A stretch of 64,000 bases of DNA from DTU064 sp045588245 (GTDB taxonomy: Bacteria; Bacillota; Clostridia; Oscillospirales; CAG-272), in contig JAZNDW010000001.1 in the NCBI GenBank assembly GCA_045588245.1, positions 124,001-188,000 of the forward strand, given 5' to 3'. How positions within the stretch are numbered: the first letter of the stretch is position 1; each line of letters starts with the position of its first letter. Made by a program: the position numbers and the translations under genes. Below are positions 34,580 to 42,108 of the stretch, one piece after another. The notes below the pieces were generated by a model. The model searched no databases. It worked only from the letters and a program-made list of their open reading frames with translations, and was not told the DNA's origin.

Positions 34580-34604
34580 AAAAAACGGGGGCATCCCGTT
34601 TTTT
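34580..34604 (-). terminator. Terminator-like hairpin between rseP and ispG
   Basis: 10-bp stem AAAAAACGGG with CCCGTTTTTT (34580-34589, 34595-34604, loop GGCAT), 20 nt after the rseP stop. The U-run forms the 3' arm. It could terminate the pyrH-rseP transcript or act as a partial attenuator, as no good promoter is seen before ispG. Confidence 0.6.
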
Positions 34605-34623
34605 CTTTATTTACTTTTCGCTG

Positions 34624-35670
34624 TTAAAACAGCGCAGCTACGTCCTTAAATACAACGAGCACCATTATTATAAGCAAAATTACGATGCCTACGAAGTGTA
34701 TCAACGCTTCGGCGTTGGGGTTCACACGCTTTCCACCGCGCAACAGTTCAATGATCATGAACAAAAGACGTCCGCCGTCAAGCGCGGGGATCGGCAATAG
34801 ATTCATGATTCCGAGATTCATCGACAGTACGACCGCCATATGAATCAGGTCAGCAAAGCCCGTCTCTGCGGCTTCACCGAGTACCTGCGTTACGCCTACC
34901 GGTCCGCTTACGGCTTCAACTCCGTATCTGCCTGTGGCAAGGTCGTAAAGCGATTCCCAGATCATTTCGATCGTGAGCTCGGAACGGAAAAACGCGTGCT
35001 TCATTACGGACAAAAACGTTCTTTCTTCCGGATAAACGAAGAAATCAAGCGCACCGAAGTTGATCCCGTCCGAGGACGCCTTCGGGAACGTTACGTCCTT
35101 GATCGTTATTTCCTCGCCATTTCTGATAACGGTTATGTCTATATCCTCAATTCCACGGCGCATTATCTCATAAGATAGCTCATCCGGTATGTGAACATGT
35201 TCACCGTCAACGGCAACGATCACGTCGTCGACCATCAGACCTTCGGCTTGTGACTGAGCCGCCGTCTGCCCTTCTTCAAGATGGAAGCTGTGGATCTTCG
35301 TGCTGCCGAGCGTCCCCGAAAAGATAACGAGGATCGTCATCAGAATGATACCTATGGCAAGATTGGAAAGCGAGCCTGCGGCTGTGATCAAAAAACGCTG
35401 CCAAAGCGGTTTTGCCGAAAACGCATTCGGATCGTCCGATTCTTCGTCTTCACCCTCCATACTGATAAAACCGCCGAACGGAAACGCACGGATCGAATAT
35501 CTCGTACCCGATTTTTTGCTGACACGGCTGAACAGCTTCGGTCCCATGCCGACGGCAAATTCTTTCACCGTTACTTTACACATACGTGCGGTCAAAAAAT
35601 GCCCCATTTCATGAATAAAAATGAGCAGTCCGAAAACCAAAATCGCAATTATTATTGAAAAAATTGACAT
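34624..35670 (-). CDS. rseP: Site-2 type intramembrane zinc metalloprotease RseP/RasP
   Basis: M50 protease of about 348 residues that cuts membrane-spanning regulators such as anti-sigma factors and divisome or signal-peptide remnants. The zinc site HEMGH (His20, Glu21, His24) lies in the first helix, a PDZ domain follows (about 125-205, GLMVDDVIVAVDGEHV), and the third ligand motif LLPIPALDGGRLLF is near residue 300. The start at 35670 (MSIFSIIIAIL) fits the family; the longer frame would add 15 residues with no membrane logic. The ribosome site is weak, so coupling to dxr, which ends 54 nt upstream, is possible. Confidence 0.92.
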   Translation of the reverse strand: MSIFSIIIAILVFGLLIFIHEMGHFLTARMCKVTVKEFAVGMGPKLFSRVSKKSGTRYSIRAFPFGGFISMEGEDEESDDPNAFSAKPLWQRFLITAAGSLSNLAIGIILMTILVIFSGTLGSTKIHSFHLEEGQTAAQSQAEGLMVDDVIVAVDGEHVHIPDELSYEIMRRGIEDIDITVIRNGEEITIKDVTFPKASSDGINFGALDFFVYPEERTFLSVMKHAFFRSELTIEMIWESLYDLATGRYGVEAVSGPVGVTQVLGEAAETGFADLIHMAVVLSMNLGIMNLLPIPALDGGRLLFMIIELLRGGKRVNPNAEALIHFVGIVILLIIMVLVVFKDVAALF

Positions 35671-35724
35671 TATAAACGTAGGATACCTTTCAAGTTTTGT
35701 TGCACGGTATGTCAAAAAACGGCA

Positions 35725-36891
35725 TTACCGTGCAGAGATCAGCGCACGTGTGTACGCTCTTGCCTCCTCATCGGCTTCAAATATTTCCGAGAGAGTCACC
35801 TCGCCGCTTCGTCCGAGTTTTTCCGTAACCGCAGAAACGACCTCGTATATCTCACAGAAACCGAGTTTTCCGTCAAGGAAAGCGCCAACGGCGATCTCAT
35901 CTGCGGCGGACATGACAGCCGGTGCTGTGCCGCCGACTGCGGCTGTTTTCTGTGCAAATGCGAGCAGAGGAAATGATTGTGTGTCAGGAGCGCCGAAGGT
36001 GAGCTGTCCGAGTTTTCTGAAATCGACGCTTCCGACCTCGGTCGGACGGCGGCGCGGATACGTTATTGCATATCCGATCGCGGTCCGCATATCGGGAAGC
36101 CCAAGCTCCGCGATAACGGCTCCGTCGCAGTATTCCACCATCGAATGTACGATGCTCTCGCGGTGGATAACGACTTCAATATCATCGGCAGAGATGTTAA
36201 ACAGATGCATCGCCTCGATGACCTCAAAGCCTTTATTCATAAGCGTTGCCGAATCAACGGTGATCTTTTTGCCCATGAGCCACGTGGGATGGGCGAGCGC
36301 ACGTTCGGGAGTGATGCCGGAAAGCTCATCGTATTTTTTGCCGTAAAAAGGTCCACCCGATGCTGTGAGCAATATCTTTTTCACATCAGCACGGTGTCCG
36401 CCTGACAGGCACTGGAAAATTGCACTGTGCTCGCTGTCAACGGGGATAAGCTCGGCGCCGCCCTCTCGGATCGACGCTAAAAGCAGCTGACCTGCTGCAA
36501 CGATCGCTTCCTTATTCGCCATACAGATGCGCTTATGCGATCTTGCCGCCGCCATCATCGGCGACGCCGCCGCCATGCCGGACACGGCAACTACGGCGGA
36601 ATCCGACTTCGTTTCAAATGCCGCTTCCGTAACACCGTCGTTACCCGAATATATCTTTATATCCGTGTCGGCAAGGGCGGTTTTCAACCGCTTTGCCGCC
36701 GCTTCATCCGCCATTGCGGCACGGAGCGGTTTGTATTTACGGCACTGCTCTTCCATGAGCGTGTCGTTTGAGCCTGCGCTCAGCATATCAATACGCGCTC
36801 CGATAGACGAAGCCACCGACAGAGTCTGTATTCCGATAGAACCGGTCGATCCGAGCACCGTAAGTCCGAGCGCGCTGTAATCTTTATTCAT
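35725..36891 (-). CDS. dxr: 1-deoxy-D-xylulose 5-phosphate reductoisomerase
   Basis: Second committed enzyme of the MEP pathway, 388 residues. NADPH-binding GSTGSIGIQTL is at residue 14; the catalytic region contains VDSEHSAIFQCL (metal ligands Asp and Glu), the flexible-loop segment LTASGGPF, HPTWLMGKKITVDSATLMNKGFE and IVHSMVEYCDGA. It reduces and rearranges DXP to MEP in the cytoplasm. It follows cdsA by 12 nt and leads into rseP, the conserved Bacillota order. Confidence 0.97.
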   Translation of the reverse strand: MNKDYSALGLTVLGSTGSIGIQTLSVASSIGARIDMLSAGSNDTLMEEQCRKYKPLRAAMADEAAAKRLKTALADTDIKIYSGNDGVTEAAFETKSDSAVVAVSGMAAASPMMAAARSHKRICMANKEAIVAAGQLLLASIREGGAELIPVDSEHSAIFQCLSGGHRADVKKILLTASGGPFYGKKYDELSGITPERALAHPTWLMGKKITVDSATLMNKGFEVIEAMHLFNISADDIEVVIHRESIVHSMVEYCDGAVIAELGLPDMRTAIGYAITYPRRRPTEVGSVDFRKLGQLTFGAPDTQSFPLLAFAQKTAAVGGTAPAVMSAADEIAVGAFLDGKLGFCEIYEVVSAVTEKLGRSGEVTLSEIFEADEEARAYTRALISAR

Positions 36892-36903
36892 TTTACGTCC
36901 AAC

Positions 36904-37725
36904 CTAAATAAAATATGTAAATAATACCGACGCTAATAACAAAATCGGGCAGACAGCCATAACGCTGTCAAAGCGGTCAAGCATTCCGCCGTGACCGGGG
37001 AAAATATTGCCGTAATCCTTCACGCTATAGGCGCGCTTGATACTGGATGCATTAAGGTCGCCTATTTGAGAAATGACGGAAAGCAACAGTCCTGTAAGTA
37101 TCAGCGGCAGGTAATTCACCGAGAGTGACGTGACTGATTCAACAACATATCCGTAAAGTGCGAATGCCGCCAACGTGAAAATAACAGCGCCGACGCTTCC
37201 CTCCACCGTTTTCTTCGGAGACACCTTAGGTATAAGCTTATGGCGACCGAACAGTGTGCCGCAAAGATATGCAAACGTATCCGTCAGCCACGAGCCTATG
37301 AACACAAGCGGAATTATCAGCCTTCCGTTAGGAAGAGATGCGATCGCCGTTACGGCAACGGCGGCACCGCCGATGTAAATAAACATCGAAAGAAACTGCA
37401 AAAGAGGTGTCATGGGCTTCAGCACGCCGAAAACACCGAGTGCGTAAAGGCAATACACTATAATAGATGCAACGATGAGCACGTACGCCTTTTTATAGTC
37501 TGCTGCTACATACTGATATATCGGCAAGATCGCCGACACCAGATATATAGGCACCGTTACAGTCAAATGCTTTTTGTCGGCTATGCCGACGCATTTTGCC
37601 ATTTCGTAAAGCGACACGACGGAGATGAGCGCAAACACCATCGAAAGCGCTACCGTATCGTAAAAAATAATGACCGGTATGAGAAGTACAACGAGCACCA
37701 TGCCGGTCAGGAGTCTTTTAAGCAT
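36904..37725 (-). CDS. cdsA: Phosphatidate cytidylyltransferase
   Basis: Membrane enzyme of about 273 residues making CDP-diacylglycerol from phosphatidate and CTP. It has eight or so hydrophobic segments and the family signature near the C-terminus: ISQIGDLNASSIKRAYSVKD followed by FPGHGGMLDRFDS, containing the metal-binding Asp residues. The start at 37725 is set by GGAG 6 nt upstream. A GC mini-hairpin and a longer hairpin occupy the 109-nt gap after uppS. Confidence 0.95.
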   Translation of the reverse strand: MLKRLLTGMVLVVLLIPVIIFYDTVALSMVFALISVVSLYEMAKCVGIADKKHLTVTVPIYLVSAILPIYQYVAADYKKAYVLIVASIIVYCLYALGVFGVLKPMTPLLQFLSMFIYIGGAAVAVTAIASLPNGRLIIPLVFIGSWLTDTFAYLCGTLFGRHKLIPKVSPKKTVEGSVGAVIFTLAAFALYGYVVESVTSLSVNYLPLILTGLLLSVISQIGDLNASSIKRAYSVKDYGNIFPGHGGMLDRFDSVMAVCPILLLASVLFTYFI

Positions 37726-37738
37726 AGCCGTCTCCAAT

Positions 37739-37754
37739 GCCGCGCTCGCGCGGC
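37739..37754 (-). promoter_or_regulatory. Mini-hairpin and possible micro-ORF before cdsA
   Basis: GCCGCG and CGCGGC arms with loop CTCG lie 4 nt before the GGAG site of cdsA. On the minus strand a TTG at 37752 opens the frame MPRERGIGDGYA, which stops at a TAA a few bases inside cdsA. It shares the MP start and the position with the frames before divIC, hemZ and dtd, but not their AAE core. Confidence 0.35.
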
Positions 37755-37789
37755 AATAAAGTTAATGTATTTCCGCGGCGCGGAATATG

Positions 37790-37825
37790 GGTTCGGAAAA
37801 AGCCGTCTTCGGCTTTCCCCGAACC
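37790..37825 (-). other. Extended hairpin between uppS and cdsA
   Basis: GGTTCGG pairs with CCGAACC (37790-37796, 37819-37825) around an inner AAGCCG and CGGCTT stem with loop TCTT. It starts 9 nt after the uppS stop. Without a U-run on the minus strand it is more likely an mRNA processing or stability element than a terminator. Confidence 0.55.
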
Positions 37826-37833
37826 TTTATGTG

Positions 37834-38571
37834 TTATTTATTTATGACGCCGCCGTACCTGCGTCCGCGGCGGTAAAAATCAGCCACAGCTTCGTCAACG
37901 TCGGCGGGCTTCATGTCGGGCCACAGCGTCGGCGTGAAGTAAAACTCCGCGTACGCCGCCTGCCACAAAAGGAAGTTAGATAAACGGCGTTCGTTTGCCG
38001 TTCTCACAATGAGATCGGGATCGGGGCATCCCGCCGTATACATTTCTGACGAGAGTGCCTCCTCCGTTACGGGGATTCCCTTCTCCTGCAGTTTTTTTGC
38101 GGCGTTGACTATCTCTGCCCGTGCGCCGTAATTAACGGCGATGTTGAGCCTTTTCTCATAATGAGCCGACACAGCTTCAAGCCTTTCCATCTGTTCCCGA
38201 AGCGCAGGGGTAAAGATCGCCTTATCACCGAGGAACGTATAACGGATCTCGTTTTCTTCAAGTTCGCGCTCCGCATCGGCAAGATACTCCGACAAAAGTG
38301 CCATTATCCTATCGACCTCAACTTTGGGACGTGTCCAATTCTCCGTTGAAAACGCATACACGGTAACGATCTTGATACCGATATCGCCGCAATAGCGCAC
38401 TATGTGCTTAAAAGTGGCGGCACCTTCGGAATGACCGAATTCACGCGGCATACCGCGTTTTTTTGCCCAACGGCCGTTGCCGTCCATGATAAACGCGATG
38501 TGGCGGAGCTTCTCGTCAACTGTGACCGTTTTCTTTTCGCCGTTCTTTTTTTCAAAGATGGATAATGCCAT
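37834..38571 (-). CDS. uppS: Isoprenyl transferase (undecaprenyl diphosphate synthase)
   Basis: cis-Prenyltransferase of 245 residues that elongates farnesyl diphosphate to the C55 lipid carrier for wall synthesis. The catalytic loop HIAFIMDGNGRWAKKRG, the TVYAFSTENW motif and the C-terminal DLIVRTANERRLSNFLLWQ plus YAEFYFTPTLWPD are all present. The usual RTSGE reads RTANE here, a small change in a loop that contacts the substrate diphosphate. It lies 34 nt downstream of frr. Confidence 0.95.
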   Translation of the reverse strand: MALSIFEKKNGEKKTVTVDEKLRHIAFIMDGNGRWAKKRGMPREFGHSEGAATFKHIVRYCGDIGIKIVTVYAFSTENWTRPKVEVDRIMALLSEYLADAERELEENEIRYTFLGDKAIFTPALREQMERLEAVSAHYEKRLNIAVNYGARAEIVNAAKKLQEKGIPVTEEALSSEMYTAGCPDPDLIVRTANERRLSNFLLWQAAYAEFYFTPTLWPDMKPADVDEAVADFYRRGRRYGGVINK

Positions 38572-38605
38572 TATAACACCTGTAAATTATAGTTTTTTCG
38601 GGTGA

Positions 38606-39160
38606 TTATATGGACATGATCTCCTTGATCTTGCGTTCGGAAACGCCGTCGATTTCCTTAATATACTTGTCTGTAAGGTTTTGAACTTCCTTGCCGGAAA
38701 GCTTTTCTTCATCCTCTGTCATTTCGCCGGCTTTCTTCTGTGCCTTTGCCTTGTCGATGGCGTCGCGGCGAATGTTGCGGATAGCTACCTTCGCTTCTTC
38801 ACCCATCTTCTCAACCTGACGTTTGAGCTCTTTTCTGCGCTCTTCGTTAAGCTGAGGAATTGCAAGGCGAATGATCTTACCGTCGTTCTGGGGAGTGATT
38901 CCGATGTCAGATGCGAGGATAGCGCGTTCGATTGCCTTCATAAGAGAAGGATCCCAGGGAGAAACGATGAGAGTGCGCGCGTCTGCGGCACGAATTTCAG
39001 CCACCTGCGAGATGGGAGTGGGTGCGCCGTAATAATCAACGGATACGCGGGCAAGAATTTCGGGGTTTGCGCGGCCTGCGCGGATCGTGGAAAGGTTGTC
39101 GGAGTAAGCGGCAACGGATTTTTTCATTTTTGATTCGAATTCATCAAGCTTAAGTTTCAT
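38606..39160 (-). CDS. frr: Ribosome recycling factor
   Basis: About 184 residues, the standard RRF size. It splits post-termination ribosomes together with EF-G. The sequence has FESKMKKSVAAYSDNLSTIRAGRANPEIL at the start and the hinge and C-terminal helices KVAIRNIRRDAIDKAK and VQNLTDKYIKEID. The start at 39160 is preferred over the frame's first Met because GGAAGGA lies 9 nt upstream. It follows pyrH by 63 nt. Confidence 0.96.
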   Translation of the reverse strand: MKLKLDEFESKMKKSVAAYSDNLSTIRAGRANPEILARVSVDYYGAPTPISQVAEIRAADARTLIVSPWDPSLMKAIERAILASDIGITPQNDGKIIRLAIPQLNEERRKELKRQVEKMGEEAKVAIRNIRRDAIDKAKAQKKAGEMTEDEEKLSGKEVQNLTDKYIKEIDGVSERKIKEIMSI

Positions 39161-39223
39161 GGTATTAAGTCCTTCCTTCGTATGTGGTAATATTTTAGTC
39201 AAATTATAGTTTTTTGAAAAGCA

Positions 39224-39934
39224 TCAGCCGTTTGTAACGACTGTTCCGATCGGATCTCCCATAACGGCGCGAACGATATTATCAGGATCCTCAAGGGCAC
39301 ATAAAAGCAGCGGCAGCTTGTTTTCGGAGGCGAGAGCCGACGCTGCAAGATCGATCACTTTCAGCTTATGATCGATGATGTAATCGTAGTCAACGGTGTC
39401 AAAGCGCACTGCATCGTCGAATTTTCTGGGGTCTTTATCATAGATAGCATCGATATTTTTTGCAAGGATAGCAACGTCCACCGACAGCTCTGCTGCACGG
39501 AGGATCGCCGCCGTATCCGTTGTAAAGAACGGATTGCCCGAGCCTGCTCCCAAAATAACGACCTTGCCCTTCGCCATATAATCCGCAGCTTTAGTCGCGG
39601 TATAGAGTTCCGCAAACTCATTCATTTCAACGGCGGAAAGAGCCACTGCGTCAAGACCTGCACGCTTGAAGGAATCTTCAAGTGCAATAGAGTTGATCAT
39701 CGTTGCGAGCATACCCATATGATCTGCTCTTGCACGATTCATACCGACACCGCCTGCACCGCGCCAGATATTTCCTGCACCTACGAGAACAGCAACTTCA
39801 ACGCCCAAAGCAACACACTGTTTGATCGCTTCTGCGACTTTTGCCGTCATGTTAAAATCGAGTATGCCGTCGGACTGTGCGCGAAGCGCCTCACCCGAAA
39901 GCTTTATGAGCACTCGCTTGTATTTAGGTTCCAT
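39224..39934 (-). CDS. pyrH: UMP kinase
   Basis: Hexameric amino-acid-kinase-fold UMP kinase, 236 residues, making UDP for nucleotide and wall-precursor pools. Diagnostic segments are KRVLIKLSGEALRAQ, VAVLVGAGNIWRGAGG, ARADHMGMLATMINSIAL, ILGAGSGNPFFTTDTAAILRA and AKNIDAIYDKDPRKF. It has its own promoter after the tsf terminator and is the first gene of the pyrH-frr-uppS-cdsA-dxr-rseP transcript. Confidence 0.97.
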   Translation of the reverse strand: MEPKYKRVLIKLSGEALRAQSDGILDFNMTAKVAEAIKQCVALGVEVAVLVGAGNIWRGAGGVGMNRARADHMGMLATMINSIALEDSFKRAGLDAVALSAVEMNEFAELYTATKAADYMAKGKVVILGAGSGNPFFTTDTAAILRAAELSVDVAILAKNIDAIYDKDPRKFDDAVRFDTVDYDYIIDHKLKVIDLAASALASENKLPLLLCALEDPDNIVRAVMGDPIGTVVTNG

Positions 39935-39995
39935 TTTTAATCCCCCTTATATGCGATTTTTATACTTCGCTCATTTTTATAATTATATCTAATAT

Positions 39996-40024
39996 ATTAT
40001 ACTTTTTTTTTGCTCGCTTGTAAA
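39996..40024 (-). promoter_or_regulatory. Promoter of pyrH
   Basis: Minus strand TTTACA (40019-40024), 17-nt spacer, TATAAT (39996-40001), lying just after the tsf terminator. It explains how the cluster continues past that terminator. Confidence 0.7.
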
Positions 40025-40061
40025 CAATATTTTTCGCTTTTTTGAGTTTCGTGCCGAGTTT

Positions 40062-40098
40062 TATAAAAAAAATATCCCGCAGGTGTGACCTGCGGGAT
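40062..40098 (-). terminator. Terminator of rpsB-tsf
   Basis: Perfect 11-bp stem (40074-40084 with 40088-40098, loop GTG) followed on the minus strand by eight U and more AU, 15 nt after the tsf stop. Confidence 0.93.
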
Positions 40099-40112
40099 TA
40101 TTTTTGCAATAA

Positions 40113-41051
40113 TTACTGCTTGGAAACGAGAGAAGCGATTTCTTCAGCGAAGTTATCTTCCTTCTTCTCAAGACCTTCGCCTCTTTCATAGAGGCAGAAG
40201 CCTACGACCTTGATTTCGCCGCCGAGAGCCTTTGCGGTATCAAGAACGTACTTGCCAACCTTGATGCTGTCTTCCTTAACGTAGGGCTGTTCGAGGAGGC
40301 ATACACGGTCGAAGAAGAGCTTACCGAGCTTACCTTCAACGATCTTAGCGATAACGGCGTCGGGCTTGTTAGCAAGCTTTTCGTCGTTCTTTGCAGCAGC
40401 GATCTGAACTGCCATTTCTTCGTCGATTGCAGACTGGGGAACGTCTTCCTTAGCAACGTATGTGGGAGGGCTGCCTGCTGCGATCTGAAGAGCGATGTTC
40501 TTTGCAAATTCTGCGAATTCTGCCTTAGCTGCAACTGCTTCGTCAGCTACGAACTTAACGATAACGCCTGTAGAGCCTTTACCGTGGATGTATGTGGAGA
40601 ATACGCCTTCAACGATCTCGAAGCGGCGGATAGTCATGTTTTCACCGATGGTGAATACCATGTCCTTGCGCTTGCCTTCTACTGTGAAGTTATCGTCATA
40701 GGGCAGTTCGTTGAGTTCTTCAACCGTTGCGGGTTTACGCTCAAGGATAACCTTGAGAATGCCGCGTACAAATTCCTGGAACAGAGCGTTCTTTGCAACG
40801 AAGTCTGTTTCAGCGTTAACTTCGATCATAGCGCAAGCCTTGCCGTCTTCGGATGCCATAATGTCTACAACACCTTCAGCAGCGATTCTGCCTGCCTTCT
40901 TAGCTGCAACTGCGAGACCCTTTTCGCGGAGAACCTTAACGGCTTCGTCCATGTTGCCGTCAACTTCTGCGAGAGCCTTCTTGCATTCCATCATTCCGCA
41001 ACCTGTCTTAGCGCGGAGTTCGGATACCATTTTTGCTGTAATAGCTGCCAT
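40113..41051 (-). CDS. tsf: Translation elongation factor Ts
   Basis: Guanine-nucleotide exchange factor for EF-Tu, 312 residues. It opens AAITAKMVSELRAKTGCGMMECKKALAEVDGNMDEAVKVLRE, which holds the UBA-like helix and TGCGMM motif, and has the EVNAETDFVAKN core signature. The length exceeds the roughly 290 of B. subtilis by an extended second core subdomain. It follows rpsB by 27 nt and ends in a strong terminator. Codon use is strongly biased, as expected for an abundant protein. Confidence 0.97.
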   Translation of the reverse strand: MAAITAKMVSELRAKTGCGMMECKKALAEVDGNMDEAVKVLREKGLAVAAKKAGRIAAEGVVDIMASEDGKACAMIEVNAETDFVAKNALFQEFVRGILKVILERKPATVEELNELPYDDNFTVEGKRKDMVFTIGENMTIRRFEIVEGVFSTYIHGKGSTGVIVKFVADEAVAAKAEFAEFAKNIALQIAAGSPPTYVAKEDVPQSAIDEEMAVQIAAAKNDEKLANKPDAVIAKIVEGKLGKLFFDRVCLLEQPYVKEDSIKVGKYVLDTAKALGGEIKVVGFCLYERGEGLEKKEDNFAEEIASLVSKQ

Positions 41052-41078
41052 TTTTAATTACCTCTTTAAGAATATTGA

Positions 41079-41822
41079 TTATTCAGCGTCTGCTTCGTCT
41101 TCAGCCTCTGTCTTTTCAGCTTCTGCAGCTTCAAAGGATTCGCCCTGCTTGCCTTCGATAACAGCATCTGCGAGAACGGAGGAGATGAGCTTGATAGCGC
41201 GGATAGCGTCGTCATTACCGGGGATGATGTAATCTGCATCATCGGGGTCGCAGTTCGTATCAACGATTGCAACTACCGGGATACCGAGCTTCTTAGCTTC
41301 GAGAACAGCATTGTGCTCTTTGCGTGTGTCAACGATGAAAATAGCGTCGGGCAGACGGTCCATTTCCTTGATACCGCCGAGGTTACGCTCGAGGTTGTCC
41401 ATTTCCTTCTGCAGAGCAGCAACTTCCTTCTTGGGAAGAGAGTTGAACGTGCCGTCTTCCTGCATCTTTTCGAGCTGGTACAGACGGTTGATGGAGCGGC
41501 GGATCGTCTTGTAGTTGGTGAGCATACCGCCGAGCCAACGTACGTTTACGTAGTACTGACCGCAACGCTTTGCTTCTTCCTGGATAGCATCTGCAGCCTG
41601 CTTCTTTGTGCCGACGAAGAGGATCGTACCGTTGTTCTCTGCGAGTTCACGAACGAACATATAAGCTTCGTCAAACTTCTTAACTGTCTTCTGAAGGTCG
41701 ATGATATAAATACCGTTTCTTTCGGTGAAGATATACTCGGCCATCTTGGGGTTCCATCTTCTCGTGTGGTGTCCGAAATGAACGCCTGCTTCGAGAAGCT
41801 GCTTAATAGAAATAACTGACAT
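41079..41822 (-). CDS. rpsB: 30S ribosomal protein S2
   Basis: Small-subunit protein of 247 residues; starts SVISIKQLLEAGVHFGHHTRRWNPKMAEYIF and contains GTILFVGTKKQAAD, YYVNVRWLGGMLTNYKTI and VDTNCDPDDADYIIPGNDDAIRAI, all standard. GGAGG is close before the ATG. The acidic C-terminal tail is a variable region. It heads the rpsB-tsf operon behind a consensus promoter and a leader of about 135 nt. Confidence 0.98.
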   Translation of the reverse strand: MSVISIKQLLEAGVHFGHHTRRWNPKMAEYIFTERNGIYIIDLQKTVKKFDEAYMFVRELAENNGTILFVGTKKQAADAIQEEAKRCGQYYVNVRWLGGMLTNYKTIRRSINRLYQLEKMQEDGTFNSLPKKEVAALQKEMDNLERNLGGIKEMDRLPDAIFIVDTRKEHNAVLEAKKLGIPVVAIVDTNCDPDDADYIIPGNDDAIRAIKLISSVLADAVIEGKQGESFEAAEAEKTEAEDEADAE

Positions 41823-41956
41823 AATTACTATGTCCTCCTTCGGTTATTTTCCACCACGGTCACCATGTATGCGATAGCTGTCGGCTACCGACAGCACCGA
41901 CCGCACCGTTCGGCGCCGTGTGTGAATTGAATATTACCGTGCATTTACGCACAAGC
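41823..41956 (-). promoter_or_regulatory. rpsB leader RNA, possible ribosomal-protein autoregulatory site
   Basis: The roughly 134-nt untranslated leader contains a clear CTGTCGG-TAG-CCGACAG stem (41878-41894) and GC-rich inverted segments around 41895-41925, before the ribosome binding site. Ribosomal-protein genes often carry feedback sites in such leaders. There is no direct evidence that S2 binds here. Confidence 0.4.
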
Positions 41957-41962
41957 CAAATT

Positions 41963-41991
41963 ATTATATATCACCGCACTTTTTTTGTCAA
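41963..41991 (-). promoter_or_regulatory. Consensus promoter of rpsB-tsf
   Basis: Minus strand TTGACA (41986-41991), exactly 17 nt, TATAAT (41963-41968): a perfect sigma-A consensus. Transcription should start near 41956. Confidence 0.93.
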
Positions 41992-42041
41992 TACGCTTTT
42001 TATGATTTTTTCAAGTTTTTTATAGGTTTTTCCAAATAAAA

Positions 42042-42071
42042 CAAATGCGGAGCCGTTCGGCACCGCATTTG
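42042..42071 (-). terminator. Terminator of the transglutaminase-like gene
   Basis: CAAATGCGG with CCGCATTTG (42042-42050, 42063-42071) plus an inner GCC/GGC after one A-A mismatch, followed on the minus strand by a T-rich run. It lies 37 nt after the stop at 42109. Confidence 0.8.
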
Positions 42072-42108
42072 CTGTGATCTATATTAGATCTTTACAATAA
42101 ATCGGGGC

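Noticed and set aside
37240..37983. 247-residue plus-strand frame opposite cdsA and uppS
   Set aside because: Low-complexity His/Arg-rich product opposite two essential genes with clear families; typical shadow frame.
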